Shown: piece by piece, positions 26,351-36,159 of the stretch | How positions within the stretch are numbered: position 1 is the first letter of the stretch | How the letters are laid out: every line of letters starts with the position of its first letter | The notes under the pieces: generated by a model | The model's input: only the letters and a program-made list of their open reading frames with translations | Told to the model about the DNA's origin: nothing | The model's database searches: none | NCBI GenBank assembly: GCA_900696515.1 | Contig: CAADGK010000016.1 | Span: forward strand, 1-64,000 | Direction of reading: 5' to 3' | Source of the DNA: an uncultured Nitrosospira sp. | GTDB lineage: Bacteria; Nitrospirota; Nitrospiria; Nitrospirales; Nitrospiraceae | Length of the DNA stretch: 64,000 bases | Translations under genes and position numbers: made by a program

Positions 26351-28837
26351 TTACGACCAGCAGGCGGTGAGCGTTCCCTTTGCATCTCGCCAATGCGGCG
26401 TCCAGGCCAGCGCCACCAGTTTGACGGCGATGTTGGCCTTGGTGGGCTTGATGGAGATCGTTTCCAGTTTCTCATTCAGGGGATCGGTGGCCGCGGCGAG
26501 CGCGTCGCACTCTGACTTGAATTGCGCTTCGAGATCCGCCAGCTGCTGCTGAAGCGCCGCGACGTTTTCCTCGGCTGCGCCAACATCTTTCGATTCCTTC
26601 ATGACTCGGCCGGCACTCCGGATTGCCGTCGTGGCTCGGCCAATGTTCGTGGCACTGATGGTCTTTCGCCCCATGAAGGCTCCGAGGATCGAGGCGCCGA
26701 CGGAAATCGCCGCCTGCATTTGGCTGGAGCGGGATTCAGCCTGTTGCTTTTCCTTCTGTAATTCAGCCCGCCTGATACGATCTTGCAAGGTTGCCATCTT
26801 CGGAGCGTACTTCTGACGTAATGCGTCGGCCCCTTTGTCACGGCACTCCCGCCCTGCCTGCTGCAACCGCACACGAAAGTCTCGTTCGGACTCCCCTGGT
26901 TGAGAGACCTCTTTGGTGCTTGGGCTCCTGAACAACTCCACCTTTCGAGTTCTAAAAAGCCAGCCGCCGAAATCTTTATTCCAATCGGCATAACTCTTGG
27001 CCTTGCCGGCACTCGCCGGCAACGGGAGAAACTGCGCACCATCTTCAGGCTCTCGCTCAAGATCAGCGACCACCAGCTCGGCAGCCGTGGCCTTATCCCA
27101 ATCCACCGCCAAAGGCCCATCGGCCATGGGTGCCAAGACGGTCATGTCTTGAGTGGTATCAATCCCGCTCTTGGAATCTGAAAAGCGAATCTGCGATGCC
27201 CCCAGCAGCATCGGGGCATAGACCAATTCACTTCCCTCCGGCTTCGTTCCCCGCAACGGCACAAAATGTTGCGGCACATCGGGCGGGAGCATCGGCCGCG
27301 AAGCGTGAGGCGTGAGGCGTGAGGTGTGAGGGGATGGTTTCGCACTTCCCATCTCCTTACCCCTTCCCCCTAACTCCTTACCCCTCACCGGGTCCATCAA
27401 CGCTTTAATCTGCGTCCTGGTCAACGGCCCGCGGAGGTAGGACAGGCACCATCGCGTCTCAAACACGACCGGTTCATCCTCATGCACGTTGTTCATCAGG
27501 AAGATTCGGTTGCCAAGACCGGCAAGGGTTTGCTCCATGCGACCGCGATCGAACTTCTTCCCGGCGCTGCTGGAGGCCCCTTCCAGTCCCTCCAGGACGC
27601 GGGCCTTATCGCGTTCCGTCTGCAACCGACCAATAAACCAGGTGCCGGTATTAGCCAGACCTTTGTAATCGAGATCGACGGGGTTCTGCGTCGCAAGCAC
27701 TACTCCAAGCCCAAACGCCCGTGCCTGCTTGAGCAACGTCATCAATGGCAGCTTGGAGGGAGGGTTCGATACCGGCGGGAAATAGCCGAAGATCTCGTCC
27801 ATATAGAGGAGTGCGCGCAGACTGGTCGTGCCCGATTGCGCCCTCATCCACCCGACCATTTGACTGAGTAACAGCGTCACGAAGAACATCCGTTCAGCGT
27901 CGTTCAGATGGGCGATGGAGAAAATGGCGAGACGCGGCTTGCCCTGAGGGGTGTACATGATCGACTGAATATCGAGCGCCTCGCCTTCGAGCCAGGCCTG
28001 AAACCCAGGCGCGGCAAGCAGATTATTCAGTTTCATCGCGAGGGCAAAGCGATCTTTCGAGGGGAAAAATGAATCGACATCCATCACGCCGATCTTCGAG
28101 ACAGGCGGCGCTTGAATGGCCTGAATCAACGCCGCCAGATCGAGATCTTGCCCTTTCCTCCAGGTCTGATCGAGGATCGTGGACAGGAGGATGTGCTCAC
28201 GGCTCTGGATGGGATCAGCCTCAATACCAAGCAAGCCAAGCACACTCGTCACGGTGGTACTGATCCGCTCTCGCAATAGCTCCGCATCGTCAAGCACGTC
28301 GGCAGAGGGTGCGGAGAAGGATTTTAGGATGGAGACCGGCAGTCCAGCGTTACTGCCGGGGGTATACATCACTACCTCCGCTGCGTCCCTGAGACGCTGA
28401 ATGCGCGCGCCGTCCTGTTGCCAACCGGCCAATCCCTTCGTCCACAACTCGGCCTGTGCGTTCGCGTAGTCGGCGGGTGACAGACCTTTCTTGCGGGCAT
28501 CGTCCTCGTTGATCCATGGCTGAAAGTCTTCGCCTTTGAGGCTTGGGAACGTCAGCATCAAGTTCCCAAGGTCACCCTTCGGGTCGATGATGATGGCGGG
28601 GATATTGTCGATCGCCGCTTCTTCGAGCAGAGCGAGACAGAGGCCGGTCTTCCCGCTGCCGGTCATGCCGACGCAAACCGCATGGGTCACGAGATCTTTC
28701 GAGTCGTACAGAAGCCACCCAGGCTTGGCTTGCTTGGCCACAAGATCGTACGGCCGTCCCATATAAAAGACGCCGAGCTTCTCGAAATCCTCCGCGGCCG
28801 GTTGTACCGGCGCGTCCGTCTTTTTCATCTTTGGCAT
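26351..28837 (-). CDS. HerA/FtsK-like P-loop ATPase (helicase HerA-type, DUF853-like)
   Basis: An 828-residue protein with Walker A GMTGSGKT at residues 57-64, IIIDPKGDLGNL soon after, Walker B YMDEIFGYFPPVSNPPSK near 340 and an arginine-rich ATQNPVDLDYKGLANTGTWFIGRL segment, as in bacterial HerA-like ATPases that are not tied to NurA. The C-terminal third is a long coiled coil with a short Ala/Gly-rich hydrophobic patch. GGGAGGGG lies 7 bp before ATG 28837. Residues about 484-512 are encoded by an inserted heptamer palindrome. Role unknown; DNA or protein translocation is the usual guess. Confidence 0.85.
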   Translation of the reverse strand: MPKMKKTDAPVQPAAEDFEKLGVFYMGRPYDLVAKQAKPGWLLYDSKDLVTHAVCVGMTGSGKTGLCLALLEEAAIDNIPAIIIDPKGDLGNLMLTFPSLKGEDFQPWINEDDARKKGLSPADYANAQAELWTKGLAGWQQDGARIQRLRDAAEVVMYTPGSNAGLPVSILKSFSAPSADVLDDAELLRERISTTVTSVLGLLGIEADPIQSREHILLSTILDQTWRKGQDLDLAALIQAIQAPPVSKIGVMDVDSFFPSKDRFALAMKLNNLLAAPGFQAWLEGEALDIQSIMYTPQGKPRLAIFSIAHLNDAERMFFVTLLLSQMVGWMRAQSGTTSLRALLYMDEIFGYFPPVSNPPSKLPLMTLLKQARAFGLGVVLATQNPVDLDYKGLANTGTWFIGRLQTERDKARVLEGLEGASSSAGKKFDRGRMEQTLAGLGNRIFLMNNVHEDEPVVFETRWCLSYLRGPLTRTQIKALMDPVRGKELGGRGKEMGSAKPSPHTSRLTPHASRPMLPPDVPQHFVPLRGTKPEGSELVYAPMLLGASQIRFSDSKSGIDTTQDMTVLAPMADGPLAVDWDKATAAELVVADLEREPEDGAQFLPLPASAGKAKSYADWNKDFGGWLFRTRKVELFRSPSTKEVSQPGESERDFRVRLQQAGRECRDKGADALRQKYAPKMATLQDRIRRAELQKEKQQAESRSSQMQAAISVGASILGAFMGRKTISATNIGRATTAIRSAGRVMKESKDVGAAEENVAALQQQLADLEAQFKSECDALAAATDPLNEKLETISIKPTKANIAVKLVALAWTPHWRDAKGTLTACWS
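27303..27388. repeat. Heptamer palindrome in frame inside the HerA-like gene
   Basis: The left arm (27303-27333) is four near-perfect GTGAGGC-type 7-mers. The right arm (27352-27388) is the complementary CTCCTTACCCCTTCC-type array ending CCCCTCAC. The coding frame stays open through the whole element. The encoded stretch, rich in Gly, Lys, Pro, Ser, Thr and His, sits between the ATPase core and the C-terminal part. Confidence 0.75.
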
Positions 28838-28862
28838 GTCACTGCCCCTCCCTGGATGTCTC

Positions 28863-28948
28863 GTCAATGGTCATTGGTCATTGGTCATTGCCGGTGGTGC
28901 CAACTTTCCGCAACGTCCCATTGACCATTGACTGATGACCAATGACAC
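28863..28948. repeat. Inverted heptamer arrays upstream of the HerA-like gene
   Basis: The cleanest copy of the family in the window. The left arm (28863-28890) is three consecutive TGGTCAT units after GTCAA. The right arm (28917-28948) is CCATTGA/CCATTGA/CTGATGA/CCAATGA. The loop between them is 26 bp. It occupies almost all of the spacer between the DUF486 gene and the HerA-like gene, both on the minus strand. Confidence 0.82.
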
Positions 28949-28957
28949 GGATTCGCC

Positions 28958-29287
28958 TTACCACTCTTTAAAGATGACGAACACCGCGCCGACCATCATG
29001 CCGAATCCGACAAGATAATTCCACTTCAGCGGTTCCTTTAGATACAGAACCGAAAACACACAAAACACAACGAGGGTAATGACTTCCTGAATCGTCTTCA
29101 ACTGCGCCGCCGTGAACTCATAGTGGCCGATCCGATTGGCAGGGACTTGAAGGCAATATTCAAAAAATGCGATCCCCCAACTCGCCACAATCGCCATCCA
29201 CAAGGGCGAGTCCTTGTATTTTAGATGCCCATACCAAGCAAACGTCATGAAGATGTTAGAGATGGTCAGGAGAAGAATCGTGTGCAT
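28958..29287 (-). CDS. DMT-superfamily small membrane protein, DUF486
   Basis: A 109-residue protein with four hydrophobic helices, matching the DUF486 family (drug/metabolite-transporter superfamily), with TISNIFMTFAWYGHLKY at the start, SWGIAFFEYCLQVPANRIGHYEFTAAQLK in the middle and a FVIFKEW ending. Such small proteins probably work as dimers. The substrate is unknown. Its stop lies a few bases from a heptamer arm. Confidence 0.9.
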   Translation of the reverse strand: MHTILLLTISNIFMTFAWYGHLKYKDSPLWMAIVASWGIAFFEYCLQVPANRIGHYEFTAAQLKTIQEVITLVVFCVFSVLYLKEPLKWNYLVGFGMMVGAVFVIFKEW

Positions 29288-29327
29288 GGACCTCCTCGCT
29301 ATTGATCAACCGAAAAAAGTCCCGAGT

Positions 29328-29754
29328 TCAGGCCTTCTTGAGCAATCCAGCTGACTCCGCCTTCGAAACGAGGAAGTTTACGAATGCAGAGCAGGAAACC
29401 AGCATGAACTTGGCTTCGTCGAATCCAACTTTGGCTTCTTTAAGAATCGCATGCCGAATTCCATCTTCGTCACTCGAATAGCCATACAGTTTCAAGAAGC
29501 CATCTTTCAGTGCCGGATGAAGGTCAGAAACACTGCCCAGCTTCTTGAGGGCGGCATCAAGTCCGCCGCTCCACCCCCAGAGATTCATTTGGCAGCACAA
29601 GGTGCCTTAGAGAGTACTGCCAAGCGCCATCTGAGCCCTCACTATTGATAATGGTAAGGAGCAAGTTCCAAATACTTACCCGAAGTGCCTCATTCATCGA
29701 ATCAATCTGAAGTGGTGTTACGCTTGTAATGCCAAGTCTGTCAGAGAATTTCAT
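29328..29754 (-). pseudogene. Broken AbiJ-like (AbiJ N-terminal domain 4 type) gene
   Basis: From ATG 29754 the product begins MKFSDRLGITSVTPLQIDSM followed by NEALRVSIWNLLLTII, the start typical of AbiJ_NTD4 proteins. The match is lost after about 40 residues and that frame stops at 29557. A second frame (29600 down to 29328) carries the family's C-terminal part: DLHPALKDGFLKLYGYSSDE, GIRHAILKEAKVGFDEAKFM and CSAFVNFLVSKAE. The middle of the gene, perhaps 150 or more codons, is missing and the frames do not match. AbiJ proteins are abortive-infection phage defence factors; this copy should be dead. Confidence 0.65.
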
Positions 29755-29905
29755 TGTCTCAGCTCCTCGATCCAAGCACAGCAACAACACCAGCTGATGG
29801 CCATTGGCGCCATCAGCCATCACTCCCCCTTGTCCCTTTCCTCTCCGCAGGAGTGGGAGAGATGGATCGTTCGAGGGTCATCATTATTGCTTTTCGAATG
29901 GATTC

Positions 29906-30289
29906 TTATGAGACTTGCTGCTCTGCCCAGCTACGAACAGCTGCGACGACTGTGCGCGCTTGCTCGCGATCCAACGGTTCAGTCGAAATGAAATCGTATC
30001 GCAGCTCGACTGCGAAGGGACCTAGCGTATCGATCCCGTCACGTAGTGGGGGACTCGGGAGATTGTTCTCGGTGAGCAGGTCGATGAGACGTTGCAGATC
30101 ATGAGTTTTGCGCTGTTCGATGCGGTGCTTGATCAGCACAGCCTTGAGACACTTTTCGACGGCTTGCTGGGCGTGAAAACCGACGACTTCGTCGTCTATT
30201 TCCGGATCGTCAGACAGCTTGCGGAACGCTCTGATGTCGCGATCAGCCAGCGCAAGAAAGCGGCGTGCAAGATCCTCAGGCCGCTTCAT
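29906..30289 (-). CDS. HEPN-domain protein, likely RNase toxin half of a HEPN/MNT pair
   Basis: A 127-residue helical protein of the HEPN superfamily (COG2250-like). FHAQQAVEKCLKAVLIKHRIEQRKTHDLQRLIDLL contains the Rx4-6H active-site pattern (Arg...His in RIEQRKTH) that in related proteins cleaves RNA. The residue two after the His is Leu, not the Tyr that is AMPylated in the Shewanella HepT/MntA system. The gene overlaps the upstream nucleotidyltransferase gene by about 14 bases. Confidence 0.85.
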   Translation of the reverse strand: MKRPEDLARRFLALADRDIRAFRKLSDDPEIDDEVVGFHAQQAVEKCLKAVLIKHRIEQRKTHDLQRLIDLLTENNLPSPPLRDGIDTLGPFAVELRYDFISTEPLDREQARTVVAAVRSWAEQQVS

Positions 30290-30593
30290 AGAGGACCTTG
30301 CCGTTTTTCAGAGCCCAGTACATCGCTGTTCCGGGGAGATGTCCCCAGTCAGAAATTTCTCCTTCTGAAACGACAAGCACGTCAACGGGAAACCCAATGG
30401 ATCCGATTGCCTTTCGCAAACGGACCATCTCCGCACGCTTGGAGCCAACCTCATGTTCGATCACGAGCAAGTCCACATCGGATTCCGACGTGGCCGTCCC
30501 CTCTGCGAAGGAACCGAAGAGAATGACCTTCCTGGGACTGGCGGCACTCACGAGCCGTCGAACCGCTGTATCAATAGCCTCTTGAGCAGTCAT
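30276..30593 (-). CDS. MNT-type minimal nucleotidyltransferase, likely antitoxin of the HEPN protein
   Basis: A 105-residue protein with the nucleotidyltransferase motif GSFAEGTATSESDVDLL: Gly27-Ser28 and the metal-binding Asp39 and Asp41, followed by the third acidic residue in PVDVLVV. MNT proteins counteract HEPN toxins, in one studied case by adding AMP units. ATG 30593 is chosen; a TTG five codons upstream also is open. The two genes overlap and form an operon on the minus strand. Confidence 0.85.
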   Translation of the reverse strand: MTAQEAIDTAVRRLVSAASPRKVILFGSFAEGTATSESDVDLLVIEHEVGSKRAEMVRLRKAIGSIGFPVDVLVVSEGEISDWGHLPGTAMYWALKNGKVLYEAA

Positions 30594-30750
30594 CGTGGCT
30601 TGTTCCAAGCGAGCATGGGTACTGACCAGTCAATCGGACACTCGTGTAACACCTGTCCGATGGTAGCACTCATCGCCGGCAAAGTCATGCCGGGTGAGGC
30701 AATCCGGTTTCACGGGTACAGACGCCGTTCGCCCCTCCGAGCGCCTCAGG

Positions 30751-30771
30751 GTCCCGAGCTGACCTCGGGAC
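30751..30771. terminator. 8-bp hairpin between the MNT gene and uvrA
   Basis: GTCCCGAG and CTCGGGAC pair perfectly around CTGAC. No T-rich tract follows on either strand, so a rho-independent terminator is doubtful. The surrounding 230 bp (30594-30825) hold no gene. Confidence 0.35.
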
Positions 30772-30825
30772 AAGCTTGTGGAACCTGTCCCCTTCATCAC
30801 ATGGGTGACGAATGGCGATTGACGC

Positions 30826-33333
30826 CTACAGCCCGGCCTCTTTCAACACCTGTCCGGTATAGGATCGTTTCGACTTGGCAATCTCTTTGGGCGGGCCTTC
30901 CGCCACGATCTCGCCGCCACGGTCTCCGCCTTCCGGTCCCAGGTCGATGATCCAGTCGGCGTTCTTGATCATGTCCAGATTATGCTCGATCACCAGCACC
31001 GTGTTGCCGGCTTCGACCAGACGATCCAGTACATCGAGCAGGCGCTGTACGTCGGCGAAATGGAGGCCTGTGGTCGGCTCATCGAGGATGTACATCGTCC
31101 GGCCGGTCGCCCGTTTGGAGAGCTCGCGCGAGAGCTTTACTCGCTGAGCTTCACCGCCGGAAAGCGTGGTCGCGGACTGGCCGAGCTTCACATAATGCAG
31201 ACCGACATCATGGAGGGTTTGGAGTTTCGTTTTGATCAAGGGAATGTGTTCGAAGAATTCCAAGGCATCGTCCACCGTCATATTCAGCACATCAGCGATG
31301 CTCTTCCCCTTGTGCAGAATCTCGAGCGTCTCTCGATTGTAGCGTTGCCCTTTGCACACCTCACAGGTCACATAGACATCCGGCAGGAAATGCATCTCGA
31401 TTTTGATCAGCCCGTCGCCTTGGCAAGCTTCGCACCGTCCACCCTTGACGTTAAAACTATACCGTCCGGGCTTATAGCCGCGTACTCGTGACTCCGGAAG
31501 GTTGGAATAGAGATCGCGGATGTACCCGAACAGGCCTGTATAGGTTGCGGGATTAGACCGCGGTGTGCGGCCGATCGGTGATTGATCGATATCGATCACC
31601 TTGTCCAGCGCATCGACGCCTTTTAGTTCCTTACAGCCGTCAATCTTGGGTTTCTTGTGGTAGAGCAACTGCGACAGCGAATGAAACAGGACTTCCAGCA
31701 CCAGCGTACTCTTCCCAGACCCCGACACGCCCGTGACACAGGTGAAGAGCCCCAGCGGAATGCGCGCACTCACATTTTTCAGGTTATGTTTCTGAGCGCC
31801 GATGACCGACAACATCCCCTTTGGCTTGCGTTGCCGCTGGGGCACGGCGACCGTTTGCGTCCCACGCAGATATTGCCCGGTCAACGACTTGGGATCGCTC
31901 ATGATCTGATGCGGCGTTCCCTGTGCGATGACATACCCGCCGTGCGAGCCAGCACCGGGCCCCATATCGAGGACGTGATCAGCAGCCATCATGGTTTCGG
32001 TATCGTGCTCCACGACCACGACGGTATTCCCGAGGTCGCGCAACCGGAGCAACGTCTGCAGCAACCGCCGATTGTCCCGCTGATGCAGCCCGATAGACGG
32101 CTCATCCAGGATGTACAGCACCCCGACTAACCCGGACCCAATTTGCGTGGCCAATCGGATGCGCTGCCCCTCCCCGCCAGACAGGGTCGCCGCTGCTCGG
32201 TCCAACGTCAGATAGTCCAGTCCCACGTTGACTAAAAATCCTAACCGTTCCCGAATCTCTTTCAGAATTCGATGCGCAATGACCAACTCACGATCGGTAA
32301 ACTTGAGCGACAGAAAGAAATCAGCCGCCGCACGAACGGATAGCGTGGTCACCTCGGCGATCGACTTCTTGGCGAGCTTGATGGACAGGCTTTCCGGTCT
32401 CAACCTCGCACCGCGGCAGGTCTCGCACGGCTCAAGCAGCGTGAAGTCTTCCTCCTCTTCGTTTCCAGGGGAAACGGCGTAGCCGATACCGTCACAGGCC
32501 GGACAAGCGCCATGCGGACTATTGAAGGAAAAGACGCGAGGCGTGACCTCCGGGTAGCTCACCCCGCACGTGATGCAGGCCAACCGGTCGCTGTAGAGCC
32601 TTGTTCGACCGTCCTCCGTCAACACACCGACCAATCCCCCGGTCAACTTCACCGAGGTTTCCACCGAATCCGCCAATCGGCGCATGAGTGCATCACCGGG
32701 TTTCATGATCAGCCGATCGACGATGATTTCGATCGTGTGCTTCTTCTGTTTGTCGAGGGTGAGATCCTCGCCAAGATCCACGATCTTTTCGTCGATCCTG
32801 GCGCGCACATATCCCGCCTTGCGCATCTCCAGCAATTCCTTCCGATACTCCCCCTTCCGCCCTCGAACGATCGGCGCCAGGATCTGAAATTTCACCCCTT
32901 CCGGCTGCGCGGCAATGGCATCGACCATTTGCTGGACAGTTTGCGCCGTAATTTCCTCACCACATTGAAAACAGTAGGGCCGCCCCACACGGGCGAAAAG
33001 GAGACGGAGATAGTCATAGATTTCCGTAACGGTACCGACCGTCGAGCGAGGATTGTGACTGGTGCTTTTCTGCTCAATGGAAATCGCGGGAGACAGGCCT
33101 TCGATCGAATCGACGTCCGGCTTGCCCATCTGTTCCAGAAACTGCCTGGCATAGGCGGAGAGCGACTCGACATAGCGCCGTTGGCCTTCGGCATAAATCG
33201 TGTCGAAGGCGAGCGACGACTTGCCCGACCCGCTCAAACCGGTGATGACCACCAGCTTGTCCCGTGGAATCTCGACGTCGATGTTCTTGAGATTGTGTTC
33301 CCGCGCGCCCTTGATGATGATTGCCTGGCCCAT
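30826..33333 (-). CDS. uvrA: Excinuclease ABC subunit A lacking the insertion domain
   Basis: UvrA recognises DNA damage and loads UvrB. The 835-residue product has both ABC modules (Walker [15 protein letters not shown] and [11 protein letters not shown]; signatures [12 protein letters not shown] and [12 protein letters not shown]), the UvrB-binding domain (residues about 115-240) and zinc fingers. It is about 100 residues shorter than usual. After the first zinc module ([11 protein letters not shown]) only about 17 residues precede [12 protein letters not shown], where normal UvrA has the mobile insertion domain of about 110 residues. This is not the UvrA2 type, which lacks the UvrB-binding domain instead. 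No other uvrA is in view. Confidence 0.92.
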   Translation of the reverse strand: MGQAIIIKGAREHNLKNIDVEIPRDKLVVITGLSGSGKSSLAFDTIYAEGQRRYVESLSAYARQFLEQMGKPDVDSIEGLSPAISIEQKSTSHNPRSTVGTVTEIYDYLRLLFARVGRPYCFQCGEEITAQTVQQMVDAIAAQPEGVKFQILAPIVRGRKGEYRKELLEMRKAGYVRARIDEKIVDLGEDLTLDKQKKHTIEIIVDRLIMKPGDALMRRLADSVETSVKLTGGLVGVLTEDGRTRLYSDRLACITCGVSYPEVTPRVFSFNSPHGACPACDGIGYAVSPGNEEEEDFTLLEPCETCRGARLRPESLSIKLAKKSIAEVTTLSVRAAADFFLSLKFTDRELVIAHRILKEIRERLGFLVNVGLDYLTLDRAAATLSGGEGQRIRLATQIGSGLVGVLYILDEPSIGLHQRDNRRLLQTLLRLRDLGNTVVVVEHDTETMMAADHVLDMGPGAGSHGGYVIAQGTPHQIMSDPKSLTGQYLRGTQTVAVPQRQRKPKGMLSVIGAQKHNLKNVSARIPLGLFTCVTGVSGSGKSTLVLEVLFHSLSQLLYHKKPKIDGCKELKGVDALDKVIDIDQSPIGRTPRSNPATYTGLFGYIRDLYSNLPESRVRGYKPGRYSFNVKGGRCEACQGDGLIKIEMHFLPDVYVTCEVCKGQRYNRETLEILHKGKSIADVLNMTVDDALEFFEHIPLIKTKLQTLHDVGLHYVKLGQSATTLSGGEAQRVKLSRELSKRATGRTMYILDEPTTGLHFADVQRLLDVLDRLVEAGNTVLVIEHNLDMIKNADWIIDLGPEGGDRGGEIVAEGPPKEIAKSKRSYTGQVLKEAGL

Positions 33334-33426
33334 CGCTTTCCCTGTCTCCTACACAAGCCTCAGCACCGGATGCTTAGCATTTCTTTGGCGCGGGATTATA
33401 GCATGCGGAAAAACAGGATCGTGGGG

Positions 33427-35028
33427 CTAGGAGCGCTTACGGAATCTACGGGGGGTTCCGTCGAGGGCTTCCCCCCAACGGACCAGAAAAGCCGTGACGA
33501 ACTCATGCGCTTCGGCAGGAGGCACGGCCAAACGAGCCAGTGCCAACGCGACCGCCAGCGCAATGTGATATCCCTCCGAACGAGACGCCGCGGCACGGCG
33601 ATAAGCGGGATGCGCGTCATTGATGACGACGGTGGACTCGACAAGACGGCCAAGATCCGGATCTCCTCCCTGGGACTCGAACCGAATCGTGAGCCCGTAA
33701 CGACCCGGTCGAGACCGTGCTTTGACACCAGGCACGACCGCGACGCCAGGAGAATGTTCAGGTTGAGGCTGCGGTTCGGAACTGGCCTGGCCTCCCGCAG
33801 TCGCCTGCTCTGTGCCGCCTGGTTGAGGGGTCAACTCCGAAAGAAGCCCAGGCTCCCCCACCTCCTCCGAATGGCGGGTAATAGACGAGGCAAGAAAGGC
33901 CTGTCCATCCCCGGCAGATCCGGGCGGTCCGATCGGCAATCGCTTCTGACCTCCTGCCCGCTGTTCGACCAACGACGCCAGTAGAGGAAACTCGTCGGCC
34001 AGATCCACTAAGACCGTTTCCAGATCACGCTCAAGCGGCCGCATGGTCCGCCGGCTGGCCTTGTCCTCCGACTCACGGGCATCTCCCCACTGGACCAACT
34101 GTTGCGACACCGCCTCTTGAATCGCCTTGCGATACCCCAGGTACAGCGCGCCTCTGGTACCGACACGAACGAAATCGCCTTTATTCAGCGTCAAGGCCGC
34201 GGCCAACGCCGGAGCTTCGATCATCCCCACGGTTCTATCGGGTGCAGCCGGCATAATTCCCAGCCAGTCCCACCCGTGCTTGATAACCTTGCCGAAGGTA
34301 CTGATCGCCAGACCTCGCTGATCCTCGGGAAACGGAGACTCGCTTCGAATCAGATAGCCGATAGCGACCGGTTTCCGTTTTCGTGCAAGGCAGACCGCAA
34401 GCTTCGAGACGTCCACGCCACAGGCCGGCTGACGTTCCAACAGGCGCCCGTTGACCTCAAATCGGAAGCCTTTCGGGTAATAGGCGGCCAGCACCTCATC
34501 AAACTCCGGCTGAAGCAACGGTTGATATTGTCTGCGCAACACCCCTTCAATAAATCCTTCGTCGAGGAGCGGCGAGAGCGCATTCTGCAGTTTCAGTTGC
34601 ACGGCGGTGCCATGATCAACCACCAACCCAAGCGGTGGAATCCATTTCCATGGCGCCTTGTGCCGCCCGGCGAGATGCCAGCGGCTTGCCACATGTTCCT
34701 TCCCTCGCCTCGTTTCCGTGACGACATCTTCGCAGACGAGCAGGCCAAGCTTGATCCCGACTCCGGCGAACCCGATGCCCTGGCCTCGCGTCTTCGTGCT
34801 GGCAGCCAGATCGTGATACCGCACCAGATCACGCCGCCTCATCCCGGACCCGTCATCGACGATGGTGAGAGTCAAGGCCGCGGGATCCGCCGTCAGCTTC
34901 AGACCGGTCGCGCCGGAGTCGAGCGAATTGGCGACCACTTCGGTCAAAATTGTTTCTTCCAGCGCGCCCGGATACGCATCGCGCAGATCTTCGAGCAGAT
35001 GTTGTAAGTCGACGCGCGTTTCACCCAC
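33427..35028 (-). CDS. GHKL-type ATP-binding protein (MutL/Hsp90-like ATPase domain)
   Basis: A 533-residue protein. The first 130 residues hold the Bergerat ATP-binding fold: [14 protein letters not shown] (motif I with Asn), DDGSGM (motif II) and [20 protein letters not shown] (motif III). A middle domain of about 200 residues follows, then a Gln/Pro/Gly-rich linker near 385-440, and a C-terminal alpha/beta region. MutL- and MORC-like ATPases share this layout, but the MutL endonuclease motif is not seen. Its place next to uvrA might hint at DNA repair. Identity beyond the ATPase domain is not recognised. Confidence 0.78.
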   Translation of the reverse strand: MGETRVDLQHLLEDLRDAYPGALEETILTEVVANSLDSGATGLKLTADPAALTLTIVDDGSGMRRRDLVRYHDLAASTKTRGQGIGFAGVGIKLGLLVCEDVVTETRRGKEHVASRWHLAGRHKAPWKWIPPLGLVVDHGTAVQLKLQNALSPLLDEGFIEGVLRRQYQPLLQPEFDEVLAAYYPKGFRFEVNGRLLERQPACGVDVSKLAVCLARKRKPVAIGYLIRSESPFPEDQRGLAISTFGKVIKHGWDWLGIMPAAPDRTVGMIEAPALAAALTLNKGDFVRVGTRGALYLGYRKAIQEAVSQQLVQWGDARESEDKASRRTMRPLERDLETVLVDLADEFPLLASLVEQRAGGQKRLPIGPPGSAGDGQAFLASSITRHSEEVGEPGLLSELTPQPGGTEQATAGGQASSEPQPQPEHSPGVAVVPGVKARSRPGRYGLTIRFESQGGDPDLGRLVESTVVINDAHPAYRRAAASRSEGYHIALAVALALARLAVPPAEAHEFVTAFLVRWGEALDGTPRRFRKRS

Positions 35029-35311
35029 GAGACGCTCCTATCCCAGATCGAGTGCGATTACAGGTCTGTCGCTGTTCCACCATGTTTGACCTATCCCACC
35101 CAATCCCGATCATTCAGCGAAACATTGCCCCTCTCCTTCACTTCTTCTGTCGCATCGACCGTCGCCGTCGCGGAGATACCCGTGACATGCTCCCGCTACG
35201 AAAACGGACGGAAGCCGTTGCAGTCTAACATGAGCCCCCGTTTCTCTCACCTTGACAAAGCTTAAAACCGGGTGCTACCACCGTGTCATGGTGGGAGCTG
35301 ACCGTCATTCT

Positions 35312-36064
35312 ATGACTCACGATCCGCACACTCCGGCAAAGGTAGTCTCAACCTGGTCGGGCCAGGCGCGAGAAGATGCCGTCCAACGGATGTTCACCTC
35401 CATTGCCGGAGCCTACGACCTGAATAACACGCTCTTGAGTTTCGGGCTCCATTACTACTGGAAGAAGATTACCGCCTCCTACATTACTCCGGTCGGTCGA
35501 GGAACCGCCCTTGATGTGGGATCAGGCACAGCCGACCTTGCACTCCTGATCGAATCTCGAATGGGTCCGAAAGGCCGCGTGATCGCCTCGGATCTGAACC
35601 ATGCCATGCTCGCGGAAGGCCTCAAGAAGGTCGGCGACAAAGGCCTCGGCGACAAAATCACCTGCCTGCAGGCCAGTGCGGAACATCTCGGATTCAGTGA
35701 CAATACCTTCGATGCGGTCACGACCGGGTTCTGCATGCGGAACGTCGGGGATCTGCCGCAAGCCGTACGGGAAATTCGCCGGGTGATGAAGCCGGGGGGG
35801 CGCTTCGTGTGCCTGGAGTTCTCTCGCCCGATCTTCGGCTGGTTGAGAACGCTCTACGATTGGTATTCGTTCAAACTCTTGCCCTTCATCGGCACGATCG
35901 TCGCCCGTGACCGTACCGGCGTTTATGAATACCTTCCTGCATCGATCCGGACGTTTCCTGACCAAGAACGGTTGTGCCAGATCCTCCGCGATGCCGGATT
36001 TCGCCAAGTCTCGTACAAGAACCTCAGCGGCGGCATCGTCGCGATACACGTCGCAACGAAATAA
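35312..36064 (+). CDS. ubiE: Ubiquinone/menaquinone biosynthesis C-methyltransferase
   Basis: UbiE/MenG methylates demethylmenaquinone (or the ubiquinone precursor) using S-adenosylmethionine. The product, about 250 residues, has FTSIAGAYDLNNTLLSFGLHYYWKK (family motif near the start), the SAM-binding LDVGSGTADLALLI, ITCLQASAEHLGF, FDAVTTGFCMRNVGD and the C-terminal GGIVAIHVA. ATG 35312 is chosen, with GGGAG 14 bp upstream; ATG 35288 is an alternative. The TTG further upstream is part of TTGACA, a probable -35 box. Menaquinone use would suit a Nitrospira-type respiratory chain. Confidence 0.92.
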   Translation: MTHDPHTPAKVVSTWSGQAREDAVQRMFTSIAGAYDLNNTLLSFGLHYYWKKITASYITPVGRGTALDVGSGTADLALLIESRMGPKGRVIASDLNHAMLAEGLKKVGDKGLGDKITCLQASAEHLGFSDNTFDAVTTGFCMRNVGDLPQAVREIRRVMKPGGRFVCLEFSRPIFGWLRTLYDWYSFKLLPFIGTIVARDRTGVYEYLPASIRTFPDQERLCQILRDAGFRQVSYKNLSGGIVAIHVATK

Positions 36065-36157
36065 CGTCAATAGTCATTCGTCATGCGTCACTCGTGGCAA
36101 GGAACGATTCGCCCCAGACCATTCACTCTTGATCAATGACGATTGACGGTTGACGCA
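36063..36157. repeat. Inverted heptamer arrays between ubiE and the B12-type radical SAM gene
   Basis: The left arm (about 36063-36096, CGTCAAT/AGTCATT/CGTCATG/CGTCACT) begins at the ubiE stop. The right arm (36128-36157, TGATCAATGACGATTGACGG type) ends 3 bp before the next ATG. Units are of the NNGTCAN type. Confidence 0.75.
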
Positions 36158-36159
36158 CC

